Shown: positions 17,814 through 26,931, counted from the first letter of the stretch. The stretch: 64,000 bases of DNA from Paraburkholderia sp. SG-MS1 (GCF_012275575.1 NZ_NPIH01000136.1:1-64000), one strand, 5' to 3'. Notes: generated by a model not told the origin, from the letters alone. Numbers and translations: made by a program.

Positions 17814-18515
17814 TCAGTACAGACGCTCACCGAGGAACGTCAGCGTGCGGCCATGCGCCAACGCCGACGCGCGCTGGTTATACGACGCGCGCTCGGAACA
17901 GTTGAAGCCATGATCGGCGTTCGGATAAATGTAGAACTCGACGTCGCTGCGGCCGGCGAAGCGTTCCTGAATCTGGCCGACATCCGACAGCGGAATATGC
18001 GCGTCGAGTTCTCCGTAGTGGAACTGCATCGGCACCCTGATGTTCGGCACCTGGTCGAGCTGGTTCTGGATGCCGCCGCCGTAGTAGGCGACTGCGCCGT
18101 CAACCGAGCCTTGCGCCGCGGCGAGATACGCGAGGCGGCCGCCGAAGCAGTAGCCAATTGCCGCAACGTTGCCGGTGACTTCCGGCATCGCCCGCAATGC
18201 CGCTGCGGCTGCGCCGATGTCGGTCACGGCCTGGTCGAGGTTAGTCTTCTGCATCAGTTCGATGCCCTTCTCGCGGTCCGCGCCGTCATATGTCAATTCG
18301 ACGCGCGGTTGCACGCGCCAGAACACGTCCGGCGCGAGCGCCACGTAGCCGTCCTGCGCGTACTGATCCGCGACCGAGCGGATATGGCCGTTCACGCCGA
18401 AGATTTCCTGAATGATGATGACGGCCGGACCTTTGCCGCCTTTAGGCAGCGCAAGGTAGCCGCCGAAACTGTCGTTGCCGGCGGGGATGTCGATCCATCG
18501 GGAAGTCGTGCTCAT
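17814..18515 (-). CDS. Dienelactone hydrolase family protein
   Basis: Alpha/beta hydrolase, 233 residues. The nucleophile elbow GYCFGGR carries Cys instead of Ser, as in dienelactone hydrolases (carboxymethylenebutenolidase). The acidic and histidine members are likely in HYGELDAHIPL and YPNADHGFNC, and IQEIFGVNGHIRSVADQYA is the family's oxyanion/substrate region. The start at 18515 (MSTTSRWIDIPAG) is chosen because GGAG lies six bases upstream; an in-frame ATG at 18527 is also possible. It may act on lactones from chloroaromatic breakdown, but no catechol pathway genes are nearby, so a general esterase role is equally likely. Confidence 0.87.
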   Translation of the reverse strand: MSTTSRWIDIPAGNDSFGGYLALPKGGKGPAVIIIQEIFGVNGHIRSVADQYAQDGYVALAPDVFWRVQPRVELTYDGADREKGIELMQKTNLDQAVTDIGAAAAALRAMPEVTGNVAAIGYCFGGRLAYLAAAQGSVDGAVAYYGGGIQNQLDQVPNIRVPMQFHYGELDAHIPLSDVGQIQERFAGRSDVEFYIYPNADHGFNCSERASYNQRASALAHGRTLTFLGERLY

Positions 18516-18787
18516 GCTGTTCTCCATTGGCCCGCGCGAGATTGCACGAGGCCCGTCTTAACGAAAATGCCAGAGGCCCGAATGCCTGAAGCGGCAGTTA
18601 GTGTGCCATCAAAAGAACGGCCTTGCAGCACGGCTTGGCGCGGGTTGACGAGCCGCGCCGCGCGGCGCTGTTCTCGAAAGGCGAATGAAACATTCTTGAT
18701 AATTCATTTTTCCGTCGTGCTTCGCATCGGTAGAGTCGGCGTATCGGCTCGCCCGTCGCGAGCGTATTGCCGGAAAAGGAATAGATC

Positions 18788-19888
18788 ATGAGTGAAGGCA
18801 GTTTGGTGAGCTCGTTTGCGCAGCGTTTTGAAATGCGGGTGCCGGTGGTGCAGGCGCCGATGGCCGGCGGCGCGACCACGCCGGCGATGGTGGCGGCCGT
18901 GTCCAACGCGGGCGGCCTCGGCTTTCTCGCGGGCGCGGCGTTGTCGCCCGAGAAGATCGCGAGCGAAGTCGCGGCGATTCGCGCGCTGACCGATCGTCCG
19001 TTCGGCGCAAATCTGTTCGTGCTTGAACCCGCCGCGCCCGACGATGCCACCGTGCGGCGCGCGCTCGCAGTGATCGATCCGTTGCGCGCCGATCTCGGCT
19101 TGCCGCCGGGCCAGCCGCTCGAACGCTACGCGCCGGACTTCCGCGCGCAACTGGACATGCTGATCGAATTGCGCGTGCCGGTGGCGAGTTTCACCTTCGG
19201 CCTGCTTTCCGCCGACGACGTCACACGACTGCATGCGAATGACCTCTATGTAATAGGCACTGCGACGCACGTTGCCGAAGGCGTGGCCTGGCGCGATGCC
19301 GGCGCGGACGCGATCGCCGCGCAAGGCGCGGAGGCCGGCGCGCATCGCGGCACCTTCATCGGCGCATTCGAGGATGCGCTGATCGGTACCATGGCGCTCG
19401 TGCCGCAACTCGTCGACGCGACCGCACTGCCGGTGCTGGCCGCGGGCGGCATCATGGACGGACGCGGCATCGTTGCCGCCCTCGCGCTCGGCGCGCAAGC
19501 CGCGATGATGGGCACCGCGTTCCTCACCTGTCACGAAAGCGCGATACCGCAGGCATGGAAAACCCGCGTACGCACGATGTCCGATACGTCGACGTCGGTC
19601 ACGCGTGCGATCACCGGACGCCATGCGCGCGGCATACGCAATCCGTTGATGCAACGCTTGAGCGAAACGATCGAGAGGATCGCGCCGTATCCCGTGCAAA
19701 ACGCTTTGACGCAGGAACTGCGTCAAAGCGCGGGCAGCGCGCAAAACGCCGATTATCTTTCGCTCTGGTCGGGCCAGGGTGCACCCTTGGTCAGGGCTCG
19801 CCGTGAAGACCTTGGCGCCGCCGAATTGGTAACACAACTCGAGCAGGAATGGCGTGCCGCGACGGCACGGATCGCCGCATTCAAATAA
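18788..19888 (+). CDS. Nitronate monooxygenase (2-nitropropane dioxygenase family)
   Basis: FMN-dependent TIM-barrel enzyme that oxidises alkyl nitronates such as propionate-3-nitronate, 366 residues. Typical class I features are VPVVQAPMAGGATTPAMVAAVSNAGGLGFLAG at the start, the FTFGLLS strand, GADAIAAQGAEAGAHRGTF (with the catalytic His region and phosphate binding) and the AAGGIMDGRGIVAALALGAQAAMMGTAFL phosphate-binding strands. A GGAAAAGG-type ribosome binding site precedes the ATG. It is monocistronic and closed by a palindromic terminator. Family assignment is firm; the in vivo role is probably nitronate detoxification. Confidence 0.9.
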   Translation: MSEGSLVSSFAQRFEMRVPVVQAPMAGGATTPAMVAAVSNAGGLGFLAGAALSPEKIASEVAAIRALTDRPFGANLFVLEPAAPDDATVRRALAVIDPLRADLGLPPGQPLERYAPDFRAQLDMLIELRVPVASFTFGLLSADDVTRLHANDLYVIGTATHVAEGVAWRDAGADAIAAQGAEAGAHRGTFIGAFEDALIGTMALVPQLVDATALPVLAAGGIMDGRGIVAALALGAQAAMMGTAFLTCHESAIPQAWKTRVRTMSDTSTSVTRAITGRHARGIRNPLMQRLSETIERIAPYPVQNALTQELRQSAGSAQNADYLSLWSGQGAPLVRARREDLGAAELVTQLEQEWRAATARIAAFK

Positions 19889-19909
19889 TGATTTGGCTAC
19901 AGTGCCGGT

Positions 19910-19943
19910 GCGCTTCGCAATCGATTGCGAAGCGCTTAATTTT
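19910..19943 (+). terminator. Terminator after the nitronate monooxygenase gene
   Basis: A perfect 26-base palindrome (19910-19935, arms GCGCTTCGCAATC and its complement) followed by TTAATTTTT, 22 bases after the stop codon. Confidence 0.85.
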
Positions 19944-20327
19944 TAAGCACAAAAGCGGTTCGAATCACTAACGGTTTTAGCCGCGGAAAGTGTCCAACCG
20001 CACCTTTTAGAATAAAGCCTCACCTGGCGGAAACCCGCACGGGTCGGCGCTCTCCAGCTAGTCAAGCCAGCCCGCACGGGCTTCTGTGGGATAAACGCTA
20101 TTAGTGTTCATCCCACTTTCTCAAAAAAGCCCCACAAATTAATTTGATCACCTACACTTGCGCGCAAGTACGGTTTGCCGCCTGCCACAAACAGTCCGGC
20201 AAACGTGCTGGCCAAGTGCATGAACGATGCAACCGGCGTGATCGTCCACGGGACTGAGCGACACGTGTTGGGGAAGCGGGGGCACAGGGCGATTACGTTG
20301 TTTTTGGGACCGAAACTGGAGACTTAC
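19944..20327 (+). promoter_or_regulatory. Structured leader/promoter region of the livK-like gene
   Basis: No gene in this stretch. It contains a series of inverted repeats: two short hairpins sharing CCCGCACGGG (20034-20043 and 20071-20080), GTGGGAT / ATCCCAC (20086-20116), the 14-base palindrome ACTTGCGCGCAAGT (20156-20169) and GTTTGCCG / CGGCAAAC (20173-20204). The arrangement suits a structured mRNA leader or a cluster of operators controlling the amino-acid-binding protein gene. Confidence 0.45.
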
Positions 20328-21473
20328 ATGAACATCAAGATTCAAAAGCTGTTGCCGATCAGCGCTGCGGCGATGCTGTTCGCGACGTTGGCAACATCGG
20401 CTGCAGCCGACACGGTCGTCAAGATCGGTCACGTTGCGCCGTTGACCGGCGGTATCGCTCACCTGGGTAAAGACAACGAAAACGGCGCGCGCCTGGCAGT
20501 TGAGGAAATCAACGCCAAGGGCCTGACGATCGGTGGCCAGAAAATCACACTGCAACTCGATCCGCAAGACGATGCGGCCGACCCGCGCACGGCAACTCAA
20601 GTCGCACAGAAACTGGTCGACGATAAGGTCGTCGCAGTGGTCGGTCACTTGAACTCGGGCACGTCGATTCCTGCGTCGAAGATCTATAGCGATGCGGGCA
20701 TCGTGCAGATTTCGCCGTCGGCCACCAACCCGGCCTACACACAACAAGGCTTCAAGACGACGTACCGCGTCGTCGCGACCGATGCGCAGCAAGGTCCGGC
20801 ACTGGCCAACTACGCAGCGAAGGGTTTGAAGGTGAAGAGCGTCGCGATCGTCGACGACTCGACCGCTTACGGCCAGGGTCTCGCGAACGAATTCGAAAAG
20901 ACCGCCAAGTCGCTCGGCCTGAACGTGATGTCGCATGACGCGACGAACGACAAGGCCGTCGACTTCCGCGCGATTCTGACGAAGATCAAGGGCGAAAACC
21001 CGGATGCGATCATGTACGGCGGCATGGACGCCACCGGCGGGCCGTTCGCGAAGCAAGCCAAGCAGCTCGGCCTGCGCGCGAAGGTGCTGGCAGGTGACGG
21101 CGTCTGTACCGACAAGCTGTCGGATCTGGCTGGCGACGCAACCGACAACATCGTCTGCTCGGAAGCCGGTATGGCGCTCGAAAAGATGGCTGGCGGACCG
21201 GCGTTCCTCGCCAAATATCAGAAGCGTTTCGGTCAGCCGATCCAGATCTACGCTCCGTTCACGTATGACGCGGTGTACATCATCGTCGACGCGATGAAGC
21301 GTGCGAACTCGACCGATCCGGCGAAGATCCTCGCAGCGATGCCGACCACCGACTACAAGGGTGTGATCGGTGAAACCACGTTCGACTCGAAGGGCGACCT
21401 TCAACACGGCGTGATCTCGCTGTACAACTACAAGTCGGGCAAGAAGACGTTGCTTGACGTCGTGAAGATGTAA
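20328..21473 (+). CDS. Branched-chain amino acid ABC transporter substrate-binding protein (LivK-like)
   Basis: Periplasmic binding protein of 381 residues. A Sec signal (MNIKIQKLLPISAAAMLFATLATSAAA) is followed by the LIV-binding fold, with VVKIGHVAPLTGGIAHLGKD at the mature N-terminus, VVAVVGHLNSGTSIPAS in the ligand-binding hinge and VSPSATNP-like QISPSATNPAYT. It should deliver leucine/isoleucine/valine or related amino acids to a LivHMGF complex, none of which is adjacent. The ATG at 20328 has a CTGGAG ribosome binding site; longer upstream frames are not signal peptides. Codon choice looks optimised (few rare codons), suggesting high expression. A structured leader precedes it and a strong terminator follows. 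Confidence 0.92.
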   Translation: MNIKIQKLLPISAAAMLFATLATSAAADTVVKIGHVAPLTGGIAHLGKDNENGARLAVEEINAKGLTIGGQKITLQLDPQDDAADPRTATQVAQKLVDDKVVAVVGHLNSGTSIPASKIYSDAGIVQISPSATNPAYTQQGFKTTYRVVATDAQQGPALANYAAKGLKVKSVAIVDDSTAYGQGLANEFEKTAKSLGLNVMSHDATNDKAVDFRAILTKIKGENPDAIMYGGMDATGGPFAKQAKQLGLRAKVLAGDGVCTDKLSDLAGDATDNIVCSEAGMALEKMAGGPAFLAKYQKRFGQPIQIYAPFTYDAVYIIVDAMKRANSTDPAKILAAMPTTDYKGVIGETTFDSKGDLQHGVISLYNYKSGKKTLLDVVKM

Positions 21474-21521
21474 ATCCGCGCGACTGAGGACGGCTTATTG
21501 GCTGTCTTCGGTCAACTGGTT

Positions 21522-21560
21522 AAAAGGCACGCAGGCCGTCAGGCTTCGCGTGCCTTTTTT
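21522..21560 (+). terminator. Terminator after the livK-like gene
   Basis: Eleven-base stem AAAAGGCACGC / GCGTGCCTTTT followed by a run of T, about 50 bases after the stop codon. Confidence 0.88.
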
Positions 21561-21614
21561 CTGGGGCGTTGGCATAAGAGACTCACGTTTGCGCACACCG
21601 TATGAGGAAAAGCC

Positions 21615-21986
21615 GTGACCACGGTGGCTACCGTGAGCGGTTTCGCACTGGCCGACGCCACGCGCGAAATCGACGCAGTGCTCGCGAGTCGTTATGTCCA
21701 TGGGACCGCACGCTTGCGCAATCGTTTGCGCAAGCGCGAGTGGATGTGGTCGGTGTATGGTGCGCTCGACACCATGCACGCGGCAAGCGGCGTGATCGAG
21801 CGGCGCGAGCGTTTATCGAACGATAAATTCTTCGAGCGGCGCTGCTTTCAGAACCGGCCGGTCGTCATCACCGGCGCATTCTATTTTTGGCCCGCGTGCG
21901 GCCAGTGCGCCGGTATGTTCCCCGACACGTCGGCTGCCCAAGGCTGCATTGCACACTCGACCTGTCTCGTCGTGAGTCGAATATGA
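21615..21986 (+). pseudogene. Truncated cupin-like (JmjC-type) protein
   Basis: The first about 90 residues (DATREIDAVLASRYVHGTARLRNRL..., then SNDKFFERRCFQNRPVVITGA) look like the N-terminus of cupin-like/JmjC-type proteins, which usually run on past 250 residues with an iron-binding HxD motif. Here the homology stops right after RPVVITGA and the remaining residues (YFWPACGQCAG... to a stop) do not fit. The gene is therefore probably broken by a deletion or frameshift; no metal-binding core is present between here and the converging MFS gene. Confidence 0.5.
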
Positions 21987-22074
21987 CGGATGACGGTGTT
22001 TCGAAGCGAATGCCTGAACGCCGAAATGGGTGAGCGCATCGCCACCGACGAACGTGACGTGAGCCGCTTCGGCG

Positions 22075-23289
22075 TCAGACCTTCAGGCGCCGCAGCACCT
22101 TCGGACCGGCAACCGCGATCGCCGCGGAACACAGGGCGACGACCGCCAAGCCGATCGTCAGATTGGTCAGTTGCGTCACCGCGCCGATGATCACCGGCCC
22201 GAGCAGCAACCCGAAGTACGCGAGCCCCGCGACGTGCGCGAGCCCTTCGGCCGCGTGCACGCCCTTCACGTTTGCCGCCGCCGCGAACAGCACCGGCATC
22301 ATGTTCGCGAGGCCAAGGCCGATCAGCGCGAAGCCGATGAGCGCCGCGATCGAATTCGGCAGCAGCAGCGCGTCGACCATGCCGGCGCAGGCGAGCGTCG
22401 CACTCAACATCACCAGTTGCGGCGCGCCGAAGCGGGCGCGCACCGCGTCGCCGGCAAATCGTGCTGCCGCCATGCCGCCCGAGAAAGCCGCGTACGCCGC
22501 GCTCGCGAGCGCGGGCGTAGCCAGCACGACGTCGCGCATATAGACGGTGGCCCAGTCGTACATCGCGCCTTCTGCGATGAGCGCGACCAGCGCAATCGCG
22601 CCGAGCGCCCACAGCGCCGGCGAGCGCCAGCGGCTCGCGCGCGGCGTGGCAGAGTCCGGGTGCTCGGCGTGCGGCACGTGCGGCAACACGGACGGACAGG
22701 CGCTCACGAGGACCAGCGCGCTGACCGCGGCGGCCAGCGCCAGATGCAGCGCCGGCGCCATGCCGCGCGACAGCAACGCGCCACCCACAGCCGCGCCGAA
22801 CATCCCGCCGACACTGAACATGCCGTGCAGCGCCGACATGATCGGCTTGCCGAGCGCTTTCTCGACGGCACTGGCTTCGGCGTTCATCGCGACGTCGAGG
22901 GTCGCCATGCCCGCGCCGAAGATGGCCAGCACGGCCAGCAGCATCCAGTAAGCCGGTACGACCAGGATCAGCGCGGCGCATACCGCCATCACGAGGCCGC
23001 CGGCGAGGCAGGCGCGGCGCGTGCCGACCCGCGCGATCCACGAAGCATTCGCGGCCATCGCGCCGATCGAACCCCCGGCTACGCCCAGCAGCGCGAACGA
23101 GAGCAGTGCCGCGTTCAGATGGAAGCGGTCGCGCACCGTGGGCACATGCACCCCCCACGACGCGTACATCATGCCGGCGATGAAGAACACCGCCATCGTG
23201 GCGTAGCGGGCCCGTTGCCGGGCGGTGTCGGACAGGTCGCGGTGAGCGGCGGGGAGTGCGGCGAATTCGGCGGATTGGTGGTCGGGCAC
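22075..23289 (-). CDS. MFS transporter (YbjJ/fucose-permease-like)
   Basis: Twelve-helix inner-membrane transporter, 404 residues. After a hydrophilic N-terminus (about 28 residues) come hydrophobic segments at regular spacing; WGVHVPTVRDRFHLNAALLSFALLG is typical of the YbjJ-like/FucP-related branch of the major facilitator superfamily. MNAEASAVEKALGKPIMSALHGMFSVGG matches the conserved helix 4-5 region (N-x-x-x...HG-x-FS-x-G) of this branch. Substrate is unknown: members include sugar permeases and putative drug exporters. It is monocistronic and divergent from the HugZ-like gene, with about 230 bases between them. Confidence 0.85.
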   Translation of the reverse strand: MPDHQSAEFAALPAAHRDLSDTARQRARYATMAVFFIAGMMYASWGVHVPTVRDRFHLNAALLSFALLGVAGGSIGAMAANASWIARVGTRRACLAGGLVMAVCAALILVVPAYWMLLAVLAIFGAGMATLDVAMNAEASAVEKALGKPIMSALHGMFSVGGMFGAAVGGALLSRGMAPALHLALAAAVSALVLVSACPSVLPHVPHAEHPDSATPRASRWRSPALWALGAIALVALIAEGAMYDWATVYMRDVVLATPALASAAYAAFSGGMAAARFAGDAVRARFGAPQLVMLSATLACAGMVDALLLPNSIAALIGFALIGLGLANMMPVLFAAAANVKGVHAAEGLAHVAGLAYFGLLLGPVIIGAVTQLTNLTIGLAVVALCSAAIAVAGPKVLRRLKV

Positions 23290-23521
23290 TGAGGTCTCGT
23301 GGAAGGCTGCCGCGTGCCGAAAAGCACGCGCGGGAAAGCGCGTTGAAAGCGGATTTCCGATTCTATCGAAGCGGGCTGTCTTATGCTTGGAAGGCAGGCG
23401 TCCGATACTCGCGATTATTCGGCGTCAACGTGACTGGCCGTGCGCGCGGTTCGTCCCCCTCGTTGCTTGGGTCCGTCCCGGCGATTCGCCATCCATCCAC
23501 CCTCCACCGAGGTATGCGCTC

Positions 23522-24184
23522 TTGAACATCCCCGCTCATGCTCCGCTGCATCTGCTGCACACGGCCTCTGTTGGCACGCTCGCCACGCACGCGCGCCAGC
23601 CGCAAGGGTTTCCGTATCCGTCGGTGCTGCCGTTCGCTCCCGACGCGCGTCACCGTCCGACGATTCTGGTGAGCCGGCTCGCCGAGCATACTCACAACCT
23701 GCACGCCGACCCGCGCGCCGGGTTTCTGGTCATCGACGCCCCGGACGGCGACGTGCTGAGCGCACAGCGCGTGACGCTGCTTGGCACCTTCGAACCCGTC
23801 GATTCGACCCCGGAAGTCGTGCAGCGCTATTTGCGCTATCACCCGGATGCGGAGCGCTATCTCGTCCTTGGGGATTTCACCTTCTGGACGATGAAGCTCG
23901 AACGGCTGCGCTACATCGGCGGCTTCGGTGCGATGGGATGGCTGAGCGCCGCCGAACTCGACTCGCTGCCGCCACTCGGCTTCGATGAGGAGAATGCGCT
24001 CATCGAGGAATTCAACCAGGCTTATGGTGGCGTTGGAGCGTTTGAACTGCTCGGCGTCGACCGATACGGCGCGGATCTGAAACTCGCTGGCGCGCGCAAG
24101 CGCCTTGCCTTCGACGACGCCAGACTAAATCCCCAAACCTTGCATGCGGCGCTTGAGGCTTGCATTCAACGCCAAACAAACTAG
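23522..24184 (+). CDS. HugZ-like pyridoxamine 5'-phosphate oxidase-fold protein
   Basis: Split-barrel FMN/haem-binding protein of about 220 residues. The N-terminal half is a PNPOx-like barrel (GTLATHARQPQGFPYPSVLPF, then SRLAEHTHNLHADPRAGFLV), and the C-terminal part has the DUF2470-like segment seen in HugZ/HutZ family haem-utilisation proteins (FTFWTMKLERLRYIGGFGAMGWL with a terminal helical domain). I chose a TTG start at 23522 because the barrel begins there (NIPAHAPLHLLHTAS) and GAGGT lies nine bases upstream; the upstream in-frame ATG at 23387 adds unlikely sequence. A role in haem degradation or flavin chemistry is inferred from the family. Confidence 0.78.
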   Translation: MNIPAHAPLHLLHTASVGTLATHARQPQGFPYPSVLPFAPDARHRPTILVSRLAEHTHNLHADPRAGFLVIDAPDGDVLSAQRVTLLGTFEPVDSTPEVVQRYLRYHPDAERYLVLGDFTFWTMKLERLRYIGGFGAMGWLSAAELDSLPPLGFDEENALIEEFNQAYGGVGAFELLGVDRYGADLKLAGARKRLAFDDARLNPQTLHAALEACIQRQTN

Positions 24185-24574
24185 TTGAGTGTATTTTTGG
24201 GAAACATTCATGCGTCATCGAGCGGTCCGACGTCTCAAAAAAATGCACTTCGGATGCTCATATCAAAGTTCTCATCGCATGAAATGTTGGCGCTGGAATC
24301 GCGATCTAAAATTTCATATTTTGATAAATAATCGCGTAAATACGATGGACGATTGCCGTTTCAGTGACGTCTGAAATCGTCTGTTAGAAGAAAGTGTAGG
24401 GAAACAGTGTTGCGCGGAAACTTTTTGAAACGAATTTGGATTAATTTTGCATGCCCGCTTTTGTGAGCTTTCTATTTTGTGTTAATCTCGCCAACAAATT
24501 CCGAGGCATGAACACTTTCAAAGGGCTAGCCGGCTTAAGACCGGCAGTCATTTATCCAAACTACAAGGGAACCT
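24185..24574. other. AT-rich promoter region upstream of the H-NS gene
   Basis: About 390 bases with base composition clearly poorer in GC than the surroundings, including runs such as AAATTTCATATTTTGATAAATAATCG near 24310 (given in part) and a GCCGG-CTTAAGA-CCGGC hairpin near 24530. No gene is supported. Such AT-rich DNA would itself be an H-NS binding target, so autoregulation is plausible. Confidence 0.45.
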
Positions 24575-24877
24575 ATGTCTTCCTACAAAGAACTACTCGC
24601 ACAGCGCGAGAAGCTTGAAAAGCAGATCGAAGAAGCGAAGTCGCGTGAATACGCAGAAGTATTGAATGAGATCAAGCAGAAAATGGCCGACTACGGCATC
24701 TCGCTGACCGAACTCGGCGGTGGCCGCGCAGCGAAGGGCGCTAAAGCCGCTCGTCCGCGCGCGGGCGTCGCGCCGAAGTATCGCGACCCGGACAGCGGCA
24801 GCACGTGGTCCGGTCGTGGCAAGCCGCCGCGCTGGATCGCAGGTCTGGACCGTGAGAAATTCCTGATCCAGAAGTAA
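24575..24877 (+). CDS. H-NS family nucleoid-associated protein
   Basis: 100-residue DNA-binding protein of the Burkholderiales H-NS group. An N-terminal coiled-coil oligomerisation region (residues 1-45, heptads in LLAQREKLEKQIEEAKSREY) is joined by an Ala/Lys/Arg-rich linker to the C-terminal DNA-binding core YRDPDSGSTWSGRGKPPRWI, whose GRGKPP loop inserts into AT-rich minor grooves. It silences horizontally acquired AT-rich DNA and shapes the nucleoid. The ribosome binding site AAGGGAAC is well placed. Monocistronic with an AT-rich upstream region and a terminator downstream. Confidence 0.95.
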   Translation: MSSYKELLAQREKLEKQIEEAKSREYAEVLNEIKQKMADYGISLTELGGGRAAKGAKAARPRAGVAPKYRDPDSGSTWSGRGKPPRWIAGLDREKFLIQK

Positions 24878-24968
24878 TACCTTGGCGGACGAAGTACTGC
24901 CTGCGTCCTGCCGGTAATACGAACAGATTCAGACAGTTGCGCTTAGTGCGCGTTGATCTGGCCAAAGA

Positions 24969-25000
24969 AAGCCGCGTACCGTTCAGGGCGCGGTTTTTTG
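24969..25000 (+). terminator. Terminator after the H-NS gene
   Basis: Stem AAGCCGCG / CGCGGTTT with a 12-base loop and a run of six T followed by further T, about 90 bases after the stop. Confidence 0.75.
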
Positions 25001-25172
25001 TTTTGCGCGGCGTATTTGTGTGGTTTTTGTCGCATGCACTTCGGACGTTGAACGCGAATGCTTTTCGTTTAGATAAGCATATGATTTAAAAGGAAATTTT
25101 GCGATTTTCACCGTGCGCTTCGAAGTACCGCGGGTAGAATAGGGGGAGCGTACGTTTTTTACCCATTCCACG

Positions 25173-26375
25173 ATGCCTTCCGCCGCCACCGCCCAATCCA
25201 CCGAGAAACATAGCGTTGCGCGCAAAAGCACGTTTGTGAGTATCGCGCTCAATGCGGTGTTGATGACACTGCAAATCGTCGTCGGGATGTTTGCGCATTC
25301 TCAGGCTCTCGTTGCCGATGGTGTCCATTCCCTCGCCGATCTCATTTCCGATTTTGTCGTGCTGTTTGCCAATCGGCACAGTGGCGCGAAGCCCGATGCC
25401 GATCACAATTACGGACATAGCCGTTATGAAACGGTGGCTTCATTATTTTTGGGCGCGTCATTGATAGCGGTGGGCGTCGGCATGTTATGGCGCGCCGGCA
25501 CGCGTCTCGCCGATTTGCAAAGCATTCCCGCCGTGCACGCAAGCGCGCTTGCGGTGGCGGTGCTGGTACTGATTTCCAAAGAGAGCCTGTTTCGCTACAT
25601 GCTGCGCGAAGCGCAGCGCGTGCGCTCGGCCATGTTGATCGCAAACGCATGGCATGCGCGCTCGGACGCGGCGTCGTCGCTGGTGGTCGCGCTCGGCATT
25701 GTTGGTAGCCTTGCCGGTGTGCGTTTGCTCGATCCGATCGCGGCGGCGATCGTCGGCTTCATGGTGGCGCGCATGGGCTGGATGTTCGGCTGGGACGCGC
25801 TTCAGGATCTGTCCGACCGGGCGCTCGACGAAGCCGCGTCCGCCGACGTCCGCGCGCTTCTGCTCGCGACGCCCGGCGTGCGCGAAGTGCACGAAATGCG
25901 CACACGCAAGATGGGCGACTTCGCGCTCGTCGATGCACACATCCTGGTCGATCCGCTGATCTCCGTCTCCGAGGGACATTACATTGCCGAATCGGCGCGC
26001 CTGCGCGTGCTCAGCGACAACCGGGTACTCGACGCACTGATCCACGTCGACCCGGAGAACGATGCGGTGACGCATCCGCCTGTCGATCTGCCGGCGCGGG
26101 AGCGGGTGATCGCGGAGGTCAACGCGGCGTTGGCAGTGGGCGGTATGCACGCCGCCGCAGTCAATATTCACTACCTGAGCACGGGGCTCGACGTGGAGGT
26201 GGTGCTGCCGGCGGCGCCGTCGCGCACTGCGGACGGTAGAAGCGGCGCGTCGACGCTCGGCCAGATCGACCTGGGAGAACTCAAGCGTCGTTTGGGCGCC
26301 CGTACGCTGGAGGTGTTCCAGGAGTTGGAAGTGCTCCCGGCAAAAACCGGCGGCGCGGCAGCCAATCATGTCTAA
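25173..26375 (+). CDS. Cation diffusion facilitator (CDF) family metal exporter
   Basis: Inner-membrane divalent cation/proton antiporter, 400 residues. The membrane domain begins with KSTFVSIALNAVLMTLQIVVGMFAHSQALVADGVHSLADLISD, whose D-x-x-H/D metal site motif ADGVHS is diagnostic; the second metal-site helix carries NAWHARSDAASSL. A cytoplasmic ferredoxin-like C-terminal domain follows (HEMRTRKMGDFALVDAHILVD), extended by about 100 residues beyond the usual CDF end, ending EVLPAKTGGAAANHV. Metals are likely Zn, Co, Fe or Mn; the sequence does not decide. It stands alone, converging on the Lrp-type regulator. Confidence 0.9.
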   Translation: MPSAATAQSTEKHSVARKSTFVSIALNAVLMTLQIVVGMFAHSQALVADGVHSLADLISDFVVLFANRHSGAKPDADHNYGHSRYETVASLFLGASLIAVGVGMLWRAGTRLADLQSIPAVHASALAVAVLVLISKESLFRYMLREAQRVRSAMLIANAWHARSDAASSLVVALGIVGSLAGVRLLDPIAAAIVGFMVARMGWMFGWDALQDLSDRALDEAASADVRALLLATPGVREVHEMRTRKMGDFALVDAHILVDPLISVSEGHYIAESARLRVLSDNRVLDALIHVDPENDAVTHPPVDLPARERVIAEVNAALAVGGMHAAAVNIHYLSTGLDVEVVLPAAPSRTADGRSGASTLGQIDLGELKRRLGARTLEVFQELEVLPAKTGGAAANHV

Positions 26376-26472
26376 GCGGCGGAGTCACACCGCACCGTCT
26401 GGTTACCGGACCGACGAGCGTCGATAAAACAGCCGCCGCCCACGCGACTGGCAGCGTCCCCCGCTCGGGCGA

Positions 26473-26931
26473 TCACAGCGGCAATTGCGTATCGAACTTG
26501 ATTTCGCGCAGCACGACGCTCGTGCGCACTTGCGCAACGGCCGGAATCTTGAAGATGCGCTCGTGCAGAAAGCTGTCGTACGCTTTGATGTCGGGCGCGA
26601 CGATCTTGAGGATGTAATCGGATTCGCCGGTCGTGCTGTAGCACTCGGTGACTTCTGGACAAGTGGCGATTTCCCGCTCGAACTGCTCGACGCCGCCTTC
26701 GGTATGTCGCGTCAGGTGGATATGCGCAAGAGCGCACACATGCAGTCCGAGCTTTTCCCGGTCGAGCAACGCCGTGTAGCGCTGGATGACACCCGATTGT
26801 TCCATGTCCTTGATGCGCCGCCAGCAAGGCGTGCTCGACAGGCCGACCTGGTCGGAAATCTCTTGCACCGAACGGCGGGCGTCCAGCTGCAGCAAGCGCA
26901 GGATTTTTTGTGAGAACGTATCGAGTGTCAA
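26473..26931 (-). CDS. Lrp/AsnC family transcriptional regulator
   Basis: 152-residue feast/famine regulator. The N-terminal winged helix (LDTFSQKILRLLQLDARRSVQEISDQVGLSSTPCWRRIKDMEQSGVI) is canonical for the family, and the C-terminal RAM domain (CPEVTECYSTTGESDYILKI then DIKAYDSFLHERIFKIPAVAQVRTSVVLREIK) forms the effector-binding octamer interface. It probably senses an amino acid and regulates metabolism or transport genes. It is not in an obvious operon; the closely converging CDF gene is unlikely to be its target. Confidence 0.92.
   Translation of the reverse strand: MTLDTFSQKILRLLQLDARRSVQEISDQVGLSSTPCWRRIKDMEQSGVIQRYTALLDREKLGLHVCALAHIHLTRHTEGGVEQFEREIATCPEVTECYSTTGESDYILKIVAPDIKAYDSFLHERIFKIPAVAQVRTSVVLREIKFDTQLPL

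Noticed and set aside
18704..19837. 377-codon minus-strand frame opposite nitronate monooxygenase
   Set aside because: The plus-strand gene has clear family motifs; the antisense frame is an artefact of codon bias.
20148..21407. 419-codon minus-strand frame opposite the livK-like gene
   Set aside because: The livK-like protein has a signal peptide, the family fold and a terminator; the antisense frame shows none.
22171..23292. 373-codon plus-strand frame opposite the MFS transporter
   Set aside because: No hydrophobic or domain pattern; highly charged, repetitive antisense translation.
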